Below are positions 24,529 through 35,700 of a stretch of DNA of 64,000 bases, piece after piece. The position numbers and the translations under genes were made by a program. Source of the stretch: Symbiodinium kawagutii (lineage: Eukaryota; Sar; Dinophyceae; Suessiales; Symbiodiniaceae); contig VSDK01013114.1 of assembly GCA_009767595.1 (NCBI GenBank), positions 105,769-169,768 of the forward strand, read 5' to 3'. The notes beneath the pieces are model-generated. The model had not been told where the DNA came from and ran no database searches. It saw only the letters and a list, made by a program, of their open reading frames with translations. Position 1 is the first letter of the stretch, and every line of letters begins with the position of its first letter.

Positions 24529-27500
24529 CTATTGGTTGATTAACTAGTAATTGGCTTGATTCATGGTCGAAACACCAACCAGTTCAAAACCATCATTTTT
24601 CCCTGTATCTAACATCAACCATCGATCAACTCACCAAACAACCAAGTTTAATATACCAACCATTTCAAAATAGCGGACCCCCCAAATCATCCCATATATT
24701 TGTAGTAATAAACCAACCATTTTTTGGGGCACCCCTATCTTGAGAACCCCCTATTTCTTCCAGGATCGGCCATAAAAAAGGCCGCGACGTGACGTGCTGC
24801 GTGCACCTGCATGATGGTACGTTGTCGCTTGTCGAGTTTGGGCGTCTTCTCCTCGTGTGGAAAACGGCGACCGCTCAGCTGGGGGCACGACTCGCCATTT
24901 GCGTCGGCAAAACAGAATCAGGCAGCAGTCAGCAACAAATTCTCTGACAATCAGTCTATCAGTGTCGATACTATTCATACATTTATGTGAGGTATATTAG
25001 ATGCATGCCCGTCTCTGCGTATAGGTTTTTATCTCTGTATAGCTGTGAGTCGATACCCTTGACCATGTCATGCATGGTAAACATCCCATGAATGACCAAA
25101 CTAGTCTGTGTACTGACTGGTTCATATACACTGCACAAACATGTCCGAATGTTATACAACTTTAGGGCTTGGGGGTTTTCCAATTTTAAGGCATATCAAT
25201 ATTGGAACCGCATATCTATCTACTAGACTACTGCATGATCTATGATTATAAACAGTTAATGATATGATCTATAGTCATATTAGATCATACATGTCTAATG
25301 TATAATCTATAATCTACAATTTCCCCATCATTAACCATTGTTTTCCCTATGAATTTGTTGGTGAATATCCCCTGTTATTGGTTGGTTAACTGCTTGACCC
25401 AGCTCACCATGTATAGTAGTTGTTTCACCATTATTGTTGGTGATTAACCTCTAATAATCCCTATTATCAACCATATGGTTGACATTTTTAACTAACATTT
25501 TATATATCCCCTCCAATTGTTAGCTATAATCCCCTGGCATAGGGTTAACCACTATCCCCTATTACTAACCATTATCTCCTATTAACCCCTGCATACCCCT
25601 CCTCTAATTGTCCATTACCCCCTACTAATCCCTCTCACCAACCATATTATTGATATTATGGCCATATAGTTGGTACATATCCCTATTACAAACCATCCTT
25701 GGTGATTATCCCCTATTAACGCCTACTATATATTCCCATTATCAACCATATTCATCCATATCATTGATATTATTAACCACAGTTGATATATTAATACAAT
25801 TAACTGTGTGATGCTATTTAACCACAGTAATTGATACTAGTAACCACAGTAATCAGATTGATCACCAATACTATTACATATATATATATATATCCCCCTA
25901 CTACACACCATTCACCAGCTATCACTGGTTGCTTAACCCCGCTCACCATGTCGGAAGAGGCGCCCCTCCACATCCAAGGCGCCACGTGAGGCAGGTGGCA
26001 GTAGGTGCACTCGTTGCCGTTGGCACAGTGTCCAGCCATGAAGTAGATGCAAGGACGGCGACACACCTGGCTATGGGTCAAGCAGTTAGCCTACCAATTT
26101 CATGGGGATGATAACCAACAACTTGATTTACTAATATTTCATGTTAATTATAACCAACAAGTATAGGGGATATTTACCAACTATATTATATGGCTATGGG
26201 TCAATATTAACCAACCGATAATGCGGGATAATGACCAACAAACTAAAGGGACAATAATGGTTAATGCTAGGGAACCAGGGGTACAGGGTTTTGACCCACA
26301 GCCACCTGCAACCAAATCGCGGCGGCTTGCAGCGGTTCGATGTAGAAATTGCTATGGCAGCGGTTAGATGTAGAGAGATGTGATGAGTTGCATATAGATT
26401 TTGCATATATCAAATATAAGTATGTATAGATGAAAATGAATGTCAACATTGATATATCTTTTTATATTTACATACGTAGAGTAGAATTTCAGTGTGTGTT
26501 GTTTTGTGTTTTGCTGACATGTGTGTCTATAGTAATGTTTGTGTTTGATCATAGTTTGTATTTTCCGGACACTGGTACCTCCACAGCATTTTCTTTCCTG
26601 TGAAAATCTATGGGAGAATCCCACATCAGCGTGGTGCTTAAAAACAAACGGGTTTCCAACCAGCCGATTTTCCCAGGAAAAAAATCACAAGCCAGTGATC
26701 TAGAAGCCTCAGCAAAGACATGTTGCTTACTTTATATCATACGAAGAAATGTACAACAAGGACAAATGGACAAAGAATGATACAGCAAAAGTAATCCAAC
26801 ATGGAAAATATATACAAATGTTGATGCAAATCAACCATGTCCATACTTTACACAGCAACATACAACATGGAGAAATCTGTATCCATCATCCGGAGTCGAT
26901 CTCCATCACCAGCAAAACATTATGGGTCGGATCAGTGCGGTTTGCTCCACTGGATGGGTGGTCCATGGTGCTTAGATGTGGTTAGCTTCCTGGCTGGTGA
27001 GTTGGTTGCTTGGTTGGTGGGTTGGTTGGTTGGTTGGTTGGTTCGCTAGTAGATCGCTTGTGTTCGATGAATCACCCGCCAAATGCCTTGATCCACCAGA
27101 CTCTATGGCTCCACTTTGTGCGCAAATTGTACGCCTGCCTCTCAGTGGGATACTCCCAGAATTACAACCCTGATGAGACATGGAGAATCCAACTGACGCA
27201 GAAGTTTCGCCTGAGTTCTTGTCACGGAACTTAACCCACTGTGTCTCTTACTCTGTGGCAAACCTGGTTGCATGGAATATCTACCATAAAAACAGCTGGA
27301 GTTTACCTTTCAAAGCTGGTGATTTTCCGACCATTGAAGAAATCGCTGTAGTTTACCATAAAAATCAACCATAGAAATAGCTGGAGCTTACCTATTAAAT
27401 ACTTTAAGCTGGTAATCAATACCTGGTAAATAGCCATCGTTTACCACAGTTTCCCTATTAAAGCCAGCATTTACCACAGTGGTTGCCCATAGTGCTGCCC

Positions 27501-30399
27501 AACCGGCTCCCATGACCCTGGCGCGGCAGCACCTCCGGATGTCCCAAACTTCCAGAGCTTGGCAAGATCGGACGCCCATCAGACGAATTCCAATCCGCCA
27601 GGCCTGGCCATGCAACAAAAATCGGCTACATGAGGCTTTCTCAAGCCATGGGGAGGCCCAAGAATGGTCAGTTTATTATTATAGATAACTAATAAAGGAT
27701 GATTTGGGGGAACCCCTGCTACAGTGGCTATGAATCAAGTCCCTCAATGGTGTCTATGCTTTGTAACGTTTAATAGTAGGGGATAGTAACTTCCAACAAT
27801 GGTAAAATCAACTACTGGTGGATCCATATGGTGGTCAGTAACGTTGGTTTTAGGGGATAAGAACCAACAACAACAATAGAAAGGAGGTAAAATGGTCAAT
27901 GATGGGTCATCGTAGATCCATATTAGTAAACCACCCCCAAAGTTTACCTTAAATACCTACTACTGATTTACATCCAATATTATGGGAGGGTTATCAGTAC
28001 GGATCTAACATTAATCATCAATAATGGGAGAGAATAACCAACAATCATAGCTGGTGAATGATGGTACAGCAGGGGTACAGTGTTTTGACCCAGAACCAGG
28101 TGGGGTTTCCCCATCAAACACCTTTAAACAACCGTTGATGAGTTGACGGTGAACCGGCCAGTTGTCCGTGTACTAGTAGTTCCACCGCTGACTTTGGAGC
28201 TACCCAACTGACTTTGTGGGGAAAAAACAACTAAAAACAATGTACCCACAACAGTGACTCAGTCAATTTGGAACCTCTACTTGAAGCGATTTACGGACAA
28301 CAATGACTCAGTTCATTCGCAAATGAACATGCAAGAGCATGGAGGAAAGGTTATAGGGTATGATGAACTTCCCATAGCGATTGCGAAGAGGATCAGGGAA
28401 GGTTTGCAAAAAGTTGCTGGGTGCTCCCCACACAACTCATTAAAATTGGGCAGTCAAAAGACCCAATACAAAAAATCCGGAAAAGTCCTCACAGTGATTC
28501 AGGATTGCCCCTGATCATCCACATCCAGCATCTATTTGGGCATTATCAATTTTAGCCGGATAATGCCAGAATATGCCAGATATGATGACAAACATCTTGA
28601 GTTTGCTTGTATCAGGTGTGTCGCATCGTCCATTTTTCTTAGGACGTAGGTTGTGACTTGACACATGCTAGTATATCCATATGTTTGGAAAATCATTGGA
28701 TGACCTGACATACCAAATACATATCATTGGATTCGTCGTTTCGCTTAGCCAGTGGCGTCCGTGCACATGTTTACCTCTTACTTCAGCACACCAGCTATAG
28801 GACACCAACCATATGTCCTGTATCATCTTCCGTTTGTAAGTGGAGCGACCCGAATGCATCCCAAAGGGATTCACCAATGAGACATGATTGTCTCAATCAT
28901 TCAAGGCACTCACATCTTCAAAACAAATAAGATCTACAAAAAGGAACTGCATGTGGACAAATCAATCAACATCAAGTTGGTATCTTGATAGATCTTGTCT
29001 ATATATAGCTGTGGGTCAAAACCCTGTACCCCTGGTTCCCTAGCATTAACCATTATTGTCCCTTTAGTTTGTTGGTTATTATCTACCATTATTGGTTGGT
29101 TAATATTGACCCATAGCCATATTCCTATTGGTTATTCTCCCCTGTGCCCAACCACTTCTCCATGGTAAGCTGTGGCCCCACCTTGGCCGGAAGAGTACTT
29201 TGAGGATGGGGTGCCTGGACAACGGCGCCGCTCTTCACAAAGGCACCTGTGGGTATCCCAGTAATCTCAGGTAATAGTAATGGCTGGGTAGGCCCCAGGC
29301 TGTTGCACACCAAGTTGCTTGTTAACACCTTGCCATCAACTCCTGTGTTTTGTGGGGAAACCATTCTTCTGGTCGGCCGGCAGGTCATGTGACTACCACT
29401 TTTCAAGATTCAACTGATGCGATTTCCTGATGCCACTGCGAAGCGGGACCTGCGATCATCATCCAACACTGTGAACAGTTGGGAGATTGCCACCACTTAA
29501 GGACGTGGGATATGGCGAGCGGGGATAATATTAAACCAACCAACAAATGGGTAGTGGTTCACATCCCAACAGTTGGACTAGTTTGGTCATTGAGATGATG
29601 TGAAGGCCCGTATACATAGACGGCATGAAGTATTGCATGTTGTCAATCAATTATCACTGTTCGGATATTGCACATTGACTATCATCTTGCGAAAAATCAG
29701 CAATCATCAATCAACAAAATGACAATATGTTTCATTGATTCTCAGCTCATTAAGCAACAGGAGCATATCATGGCGTTCATCAACCAACGCCACAGCTTTC
29801 ACAAATTTGAATTCCCTTGATATGTTGATATTCCGAAGTCTTCCCTGATAAACCATCACTTCCATGAGTCGCAACTCGCAGCAGGATCTATTCTATGGGT
29901 CTACCGGAGTGAAACAGACACACCACAAATTTTCCGGCTACATCGTCGATCGCTGCTAAAGATTGGAAACCCAACGCCGAGTAGCAGGCAAAGGACTTCT
30001 CTGGCACATTAAGCTGGAAGTGGAAAATCCACCATTTTTAAACTGACAGGCTGGTTTCCCACTTGGATGTGCAAATGGGGTTACAGCTGGGATATAACCA
30101 CAGTAATCCTGTCAAAATGAGGTCTTGACCCCTTAACTGTGACTGGTTGGTGCTAACCACCAGCCAGTAGTTGTTAACCGTAAGCTTGTTGGTCACTATC
30201 CCCTATTATTGACCACTACAGTATGAATGGTTAGAACCCCCTATAGCCAACCAAATGTTCATCCTTTGCATAGCTTGGATGAGTTGGATGATGGATGAGG
30301 CGCCACACTGCGCAGCTTGCGGCCTTCGCCCGTGGTGCTTGCATCGGAGGGGCTCACATCGTTGCCCTTTTCCTCGGGTTCCTCGCTGGTTGCAGCCAT
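24442..30399 (-). CDS. CCCH zinc-finger protein gene, spliced, with start and stop
   Basis: Six possible minus-strand exons with compatible phases encode about 190 residues (208 if the optional exon is used). An acidic Ser/Thr-rich start (MAATSEEPEEKG) is followed by a Pro-rich stretch (LPEITGIPTGAF) and a single CCCH finger: PCIYFMAGHCANGNECTYCH, spacing C-x7-C-x5-C-x3-H. Next come HEEKTPKLDKRQR and an Ala/Leu-rich tail ending LADVGMG and TGA. A lone CCCH finger followed by H..K..KLDKRQR is a layout I associate with dinoflagellate proteins. CCCH fingers of this kind usually bind RNA; the target is unknown. Gene length is almost all intron, and introner-like repeats flank the finger exon on both sides. 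Confidence 0.8.
24807..24878 (-). CDS. CCCH gene exon, KLDKRQR motif
   Basis: Twenty-four codons, phase 0 to 0: LSGRRFPHEEKTPKLDKRQR, then TIMQ. Acceptor CCCCCAG, donor GTGCAC. The basic KLDKRQR motif follows the finger as expected for this protein type. Confidence 0.8.
25320..25918. other. Gene-free stretch rich in ACCATTA/CCCCTATT motifs
   Basis: It opens with a family C element, then hundreds of bases of ATTAACCAT, CCCCTATTA and TTGGTTA modules typical of family C cores, and a short (AT) tract. It looks like decayed repeats. No coding signal. Confidence 0.5.
25947..26066 (-). CDS. CCCH zinc-finger exon
   Basis: Forty codons, phase 0 to 0. The finger is C-IYFMAGH-C-ANGNE-C-TYC-H, followed by LPHVAPWMW. 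The acceptor CATAGCCAG and the donor GTGAGCGGGGTTAAGC are both ends of family C repeats, so introner-like elements bound the exon on both sides. An internal donor after CHLPH (GTGGCG) also keeps phase. Confidence 0.9.
26067..26311 (+). mobile_element. Family C repeats (two, nested or tandem) before the zinc-finger exon
   Basis: CTGGCTATGGGTCAAGCAGT starts at the exon border; a second copy runs from 26190 to TTTTGACCCACAGCC at 26308. In minus-strand sense the first gives the acceptor CATAGCCAG. Confidence 0.75.
27004..27048. repeat. (GGTT)n microsatellite
   Basis: GGTT repeats, the same tetramer that forms family A ends. Confidence 0.85.
27058..27233 (+). CDS. Plus-strand ORF inside a zinc-finger gene intron
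   Basis: After CTAGTAG the plus strand reads NALIHQTLWLHFVRKLYA, then CLSVGYSQNYNPDETWRI, ending in a stop. Composition and codons look coding, and the minus strand is poor here. No family recognised. Confidence 0.35.
27504..27557 (-). CDS. Optional CCCH gene exon, Gly/Ala-rich
   Basis: Eighteen codons in phase 0 to 0 read LWKFGTSGGAAAPGSWEP between acceptor TGCCAAG and donor GTTGGG. It would fit between exon 2 and the finger exon. The opposite strand is also open here, so this is weak. Confidence 0.3.
28254..28514 (+). CDS. 86-codon plus-strand ORF inside a zinc-finger gene intron
   Basis: ATG-like open frame ending TGA, with soluble-protein composition: DELPIAIAKRIREGLQKVAG in the middle and a Lys-rich end. 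The opposite strand has stops. No intron signals. Possibly a remnant of a mobile element or a nested gene. Confidence 0.35.
   Translation: MTQSIWNLYLKRFTDNNDSVHSQMNMQEHGGKVIGYDELPIAIAKRIREGLQKVAGCSPHNSLKLGSQKTQYKKSGKVLTVIQDCP
29001..29122 (-). mobile_element. Family C repeat after zinc-finger exon 2
   Basis: ATAGCTGTGGGTCAAAACCC to TTGACCCATAGCCATAT. It lies 18 bases downstream, in minus-strand sense, of the predicted exon end. Confidence 0.8.
29140..29342 (-). CDS. CCCH gene exon 2
   Basis: After acceptor AAACACAG it reads VDGKVLTSNLVCNSLG, with LPEITGIPTGAFVKSG in the middle and LTMEKWLGTG at the end. Start phase matches exon 1. To end in phase 0 the donor would be GA (GAGAAT); GTGGGG after LPAK (29176) is a canonical phase-0 alternative that shortens the exon. 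Confidence 0.65.
30309..30399 (-). CDS. CCCH gene exon 1 with start codon
   Basis: ATG at 30399 begins MAATSEEPEEKGNDVSPSD, then ASTTGEGRKLR plus one base before donor GTGTGG. Third positions are GC-rich. Twelve bases upstream of the ATG is CTAACTAACCAAG, which could be a trans-splicing acceptor for a spliced leader. The frame stays open upstream, so an internal exon is the alternative. Confidence 0.65.
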
Positions 30400-31134
30400 G
30401 CGTGGGCTCCCTTGGTTAGTTGAGTTGGTTTATATCTTGGGTAACTGCCGGGCAAAAAATAGGTATAACTAGCTCGTTAAATAACTTAACCCAGTTATGA
30501 CCGGGAGAGTCCATCTTGAGAATCAACTAGCGAGCGAACCCTTGGATTGGTCATAAAACCAGCTACATGCTCATACCATGTACTTGCGTATGCAATGGAC
30601 GTACATTGACTCTATAGGAATTCCAGGTTGCATGCCAGAGTTGAAGGTGGCTGATTATTACTATTCTGGATCTCCACAAATCTCCACGTTTGCAACCTCG
30701 TCGTTTCGCTCACCATGCCGTGCTAACGTCACTCCTGGAACCTCTTCGACAGAGTTTCCACATAGAAGCGCAGACCGTCCTGCCGCCGTTCACTGACTAA
30801 CCCATATCATCGATCATGTTCCCAATTTACCCGAATCAGTTGGTTATCATAAATACTATTCCCTGGGCATATCAATTGATTGTGAGTTACACCGTATCCC
30901 GTTGGTTATCTGAATCAGTTTGGAGTTTTTGTAAACAATATTCCCTCGACATATCAATTCATATTGCTATATAGTTATACCCAGTTCATCCAAATGATGT
31001 AGTTCATTCATAGTTATAACTCGATTCATTTAGATTAATTGCTATTGGTTCATCCTTGCTCATCTAAATGAATCATTTCATCAATGTCACCTTCCGGTCA
31101 AGCCACCAAGTTGGCTACATGAACCACTAGGGCG

Positions 31135-31230
31135 TCATGGCGACCGGTGCTTGGCGAACCCGGCCATTGCCAGGCACCCATTTGGGTGGGACGACTCATC
31201 CAAGGACGACAAAGGATCCAACCCTTCACA
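31135..31230 (-). CDS. Probable terminal exon of gene R2 with stop
   Basis: After acceptor AGCTCAG the frame reads CEGLDPLSSLDESSHPN, then GCLAMAGFAKHRSP, and stops at TGA. The phase agrees with the previous exon and third positions are GC-rich. It lies about 0.7 kb before the start of the zinc-finger gene, as expected for tandem same-strand genes. A second frame through the same DNA, ending VVHVANLVA then TGA at 31098, is a competing terminal exon. Confidence 0.5.
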   Translation of the reverse strand, partial: CEGLDPLSSLDESSHPNGCLAMAGFAKHRSP

Positions 31231-32624
31231 CTGAGCTCTTGGACGGATGTCTTGAGCTCACCTGTTAGGAAAGGCTTTTGCTGGTGAATGATGTTTCTCT
31301 GGCAAATGATGTTTCTCAAGCTGGTTGTTGATGTATTATCTCAAGGCGGTTTTGGAGGCATGTCCGGCCCCCTGTGCTGGCCAGGTGTTTCTGCTTCGAG
31401 TAATCAATCAACAGGGCATAATGCCGTCATCTTTCCAACAACGTCAGGCTTCTTTGGGTCACAAATTATATGTTGGACCATGTGGACTGACTGTTTGATA
31501 CTAACCATTCAACAACCATGATAATCATTCTCAAGCCATCTATTCTATAGACATTCCTATTCATTCTTGCCCTCATGACCATAGCTTGAGCAGCACTGAA
31601 CATCTGCTGCAATCTGTATCGTTGATGGGAATGTCTCCAACCCACATGGAATGACTCATTCACTCCTCACACCAGAGCCTCTATGGGCTCCAAGCGCTCC
31701 GGGTGCCGCAACATGACACGTGACGTCCCCCGTATCCATGTCCTCACTCTCGTCAACCTCTTGGTCTCTCAGAAAGGCAGGTGGAGTGCTGCTAGCACGC
31801 ACCTGTCTGGGGGGCCATCGGCTGAATGCTATGGCGCCTCCAAAACCGCAAAGCTGCTTAATTAATGATAGGTGATATTGGTTTAAAAAAACTGCCATGT
31901 AGTTTAAATTTAAAAACTACCATTCTGTTCGGGCACTCCGGGTACCCCCAAAACATCCAATACTGATCATTATAGTAGTAAACCAACCATTTTGGGGGTC
32001 GCTGTTCGGAGAAACCACCAACTATTCCCCCACGGACGCCAAATGGTCCCCAAAAACCCAAAAAGAATTCAAAATAGTTCTAACTGGGGAGGGCGCCACC
32101 CTGCAAAACATCCATCAACTAATCCTGGTTAAGTATTGCCACCCAAAATCATTCATAGTGACCATGTTTTTGTTGACATCATGCAACCAATCCCACAAAT
32201 ACTACGTATAGTCAATTATCATCCCCAGGTCTGACTGAAATATAAAACAAGACTTGAAACCACCAACCACTAGTTGTTTAACCATTATTCTTGTTCGTTA
32301 TTATTCCCGATTATTAACAACAACATTATAGGGTTAATATACCATGTTATCCACCCTATCGCAACCCTTCATTATTGGGCATGAGCCCATTGCTAGCCAT
32401 GTTTTACCATAGTTCACCATAGAAAATCCCAAAAAAAGAAACCATCTCTCAGCTGGTTCATCTCGAGCCTGAGATCCCACAGTTGTGTCTTCATCATCAT
32501 CATCGACGTCAATGAAGCTGTTGCGGTACCTACCATGGTGCAAAGGGGCAAATGCCGCTTGTCGGGGAGTGATGAAACATGTGGCGATTGCGATGATGCA
32601 ACTGATTCTGATGACTGGCGAGAA

Positions 32625-32700
<76 letters not shown>

Positions 32701-35700
32701 GCGATTCACCATTTTGCTGAACAAGGACAAAAGCAGACTTCTGATTGTCACTCAAGTTCCTCCGTTCCTCCGTCGTAACTAACTAGTTGTTGGTAAATAA
32801 GCATAAGTGGTATATTCCTTGTCAAACCTAGGGGTCTGATGAAGAAGCATTGCAATATAACCATATGGCTATGGGTCAAAACCCTGTACCCCTGGTTCCC
32901 CATCATTAACCATTGTTTTCCCTATTACTGTCGGTGACAATCAACCATTGGTTGGTTGATTAATATTGACCCAGCTCGCCATATCTGGTATTCAGCATGT
33001 CAAAACCGGATGAGGAAGCCCTCTGTTGTGCACCTGAGCTTCAGGTTCAAAGGCATCTGGAGCTTGCTGAACGACATGCCTGCCGAGCCGATGACTTCTG
33101 GGAGGCGTGGCAATGATCCTCTGCTGAAAGTTGAAGCTTTAGTGGATACTAATATTGATGGCAATTAGACATGATAATACACTGAGATATGATATATATG
33201 TATATGTATATATATAGAGAGAGAGAGAGAGAAAAAATTATTTGTGAATAGAATGATATATGTATTACCACTATTAATATCATGACTATTATCATTCTTA
33301 TTAATGTTATTAGTAGTATTTCATGCATAGTAAATCCACTGCATTTCATCTTGATGGTAATGAATCTTCATGGTAAATCAGTTTAATCCCAAAAAAACAC
33401 TGAACATCTACGTTTGTGGATAAATGCAAGCCACATATGCAGAAGGAATCCCTACTCATGGGATGGTCAATATTCATGCAACTCCTCTTGACTTTGCCCA
33501 CGCCATGTCAACAATCACAACATCAAACAGTCAACATACACTGACTGCTGGAAATAACGTCAATGTCCCATCAAACACACGCTATGAGCAACTTTTGTCC
33601 CTCCATGTCAACAGCAACTTTGTCATTTTACTCAGACCCTCAAATTACCCTGGTAATGTAATCTACAAGTGGTGGTTTCTCAAAATAGGGGACCCCCAAA
33701 CTGGTTGGTTTATTCCTAATTATAAATGGTCGATAAAGGATGATAACTGGGGGTACCCCTATGGCTTCAGAAACAGCCAAGTAGGAATGGATCTTCCACC
33801 ATTTCTAGATGCTCTAGAAGCTATCGGGAATGGCAAGTCTCCATTGCTGGGTATGATTACTTAGCTAGGTATGATTCGGTATGATTACCGAAAGGTATGG
33901 GACCCTACCCTTCCAGTTACCATTATAGTAGGTAACCAACCCTAAAAAACAATGGTAGAAACCAACTGGTTACCTACTATAGAGGTAACTGGAAGGGTAG
34001 GGGGAGCCAGTCAAGACCGATGCCCGCCATAATCTTAACTAGCATTTGGTCAAACCCTCCTGGTAGCTCCAAATCGCTCCATTTAACACGGCCCTTAAGG
34101 GCGAATCCATCGTCCATAGCACCTCGCAGGATCTTTCTGTTTTTGTATCCAAAAGGTATATATGGGTGTTTCTCAAAATAGGGGTACCCCTAAATCATCC
34201 ATTACTAGTCATTTATAGTAAAATAGGGGTACCCCTATTTTGAGAAACGACCATATTACGCAATGGCTACAGAATTGGTACCGCTACTTGTGTCTTTGGC
34301 TCTTTGGATCTTGATCACATGATATCTGTGTCAGAAACTGTGCCTTGTTGCTTGTTCTGTTGTAGCGGTTTTCGTTGCATGATAAGAACTGTGAACAGGG
34401 TAGGATAACTATCGACCCCTGTGAAAGTGACCGTTGGTATGCCAACTATTTTTCGAAGAGAAGCTTCTCAAATGCTTGCAATCTGAAACGCATCCAGAAA
34501 GGGAATGACAATGTTCACAGTTGCCGTAACTAATGCAATGTTGTTGAAGCCTTAGCAATTTAACCACCAACATCTGTTGCAATGGTAGCTGCAAGAATAT
34601 GCAAGATGGGACAAGTGTGAGACCAACCAAACACATTGGCATGCGAGCAAATTCCAAACCGATTAAGAATTGAATATGTTGCATGATTAACGGATCTTAA
34701 CAGGTATATATTCTGAGAAAATCGTTGATCATAAGCCCTAACTCCATAGTGGTTTCTGGCATCCGCATCTGTCCAAATGGGTTCCCAAACATGGCGAGCT
34801 GATCACCATCAACCCATGGAGCAGTGGACGGCACCTGAAAAGGTGGAGATAGCGCGACAGCGTACAACGTTTCGCGTTTGGCAAATTGAAACTGCGGTCA
34901 CATGCATCTATCCGGTGGTTTCTTAAAATAGGGGTACCCCGTAAATGGTCGGTTTATTACTGCAAATGGTTAATATTGGATGCTTTAGGGGTACCCCTAT
35001 TTTGAGAAACATCCGTCCATCAATCTCAACGGTGTGACTCATCAAGCACTGACATGCCGCCCAGTTAATCAATGTCACAAAGTTGTAAAGCAAGAACAAA
35101 AATGAAGCCACCCACCAGTAGAGCGATCTCCGACGAAAGATGGTCTTATATCAAAAAGGTTTCAGTTGGTGGATTAGGAAGACACCCCTGACATATTGAG
35201 CAGTTCCCAGTTGTTGCGTATGGTTCGTGGGGGATTAGATTCGAAGAAAGCAACAAAGTACCAGGATGAAGGAATCCATCTGGGACCATACATTGTCTAT
35301 CTTATCTATTGCATAATTGTACGCGATCATACATTGCGTTTGTACATGTTGCAGACCATATTGCACAATGTACATTCATGTGTATTTTGATTGGTAACAT
35401 TGCCACTAAGATTGATCAATATACAGTCGAAAAGTGTATCGCAACTTTCTCCCACCTTGACATATGCCGTGGGTTGGCCAGTTTGGTACACAACGTTGGC
35501 AGTGGGTTCTGTTTGATTCAAAAGGGCAAACAACTGCGCCTGGTCTTACCAAGCAGGGACCAAAAGTCTGGGGCCGGGGTTCATCCTTCGGATGCATATG
35601 TTGGGAGGATCACCGAAAGCATTGCTGCTCAAAGTCAGTGTATAGAAATCATCCATGATCGCTTATGGTATGATCAATTTCATGAAGTTATAGTCACAGT

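Noticed and set aside
19208..24530. UGA read as tryptophan
   Set aside because: In-frame TGA flanked by protein-like text at 598, 19348 and 24442 suggested a recoded UGA. With gene context the 24442 TGA is a natural stop of a phase-consistent exon, 19208-19382 has a stop-free minus-strand reading, and the clear R1/R2 exons contain no internal stops.
32414..32778. Poly-Ser, poly-Met, poly-His and poly-Asp proteins
   Set aside because: All frames of a (GAT)n microsatellite are open; the same applies at 47565-47621 and 59168-59225. Flanking coding signal is weak.
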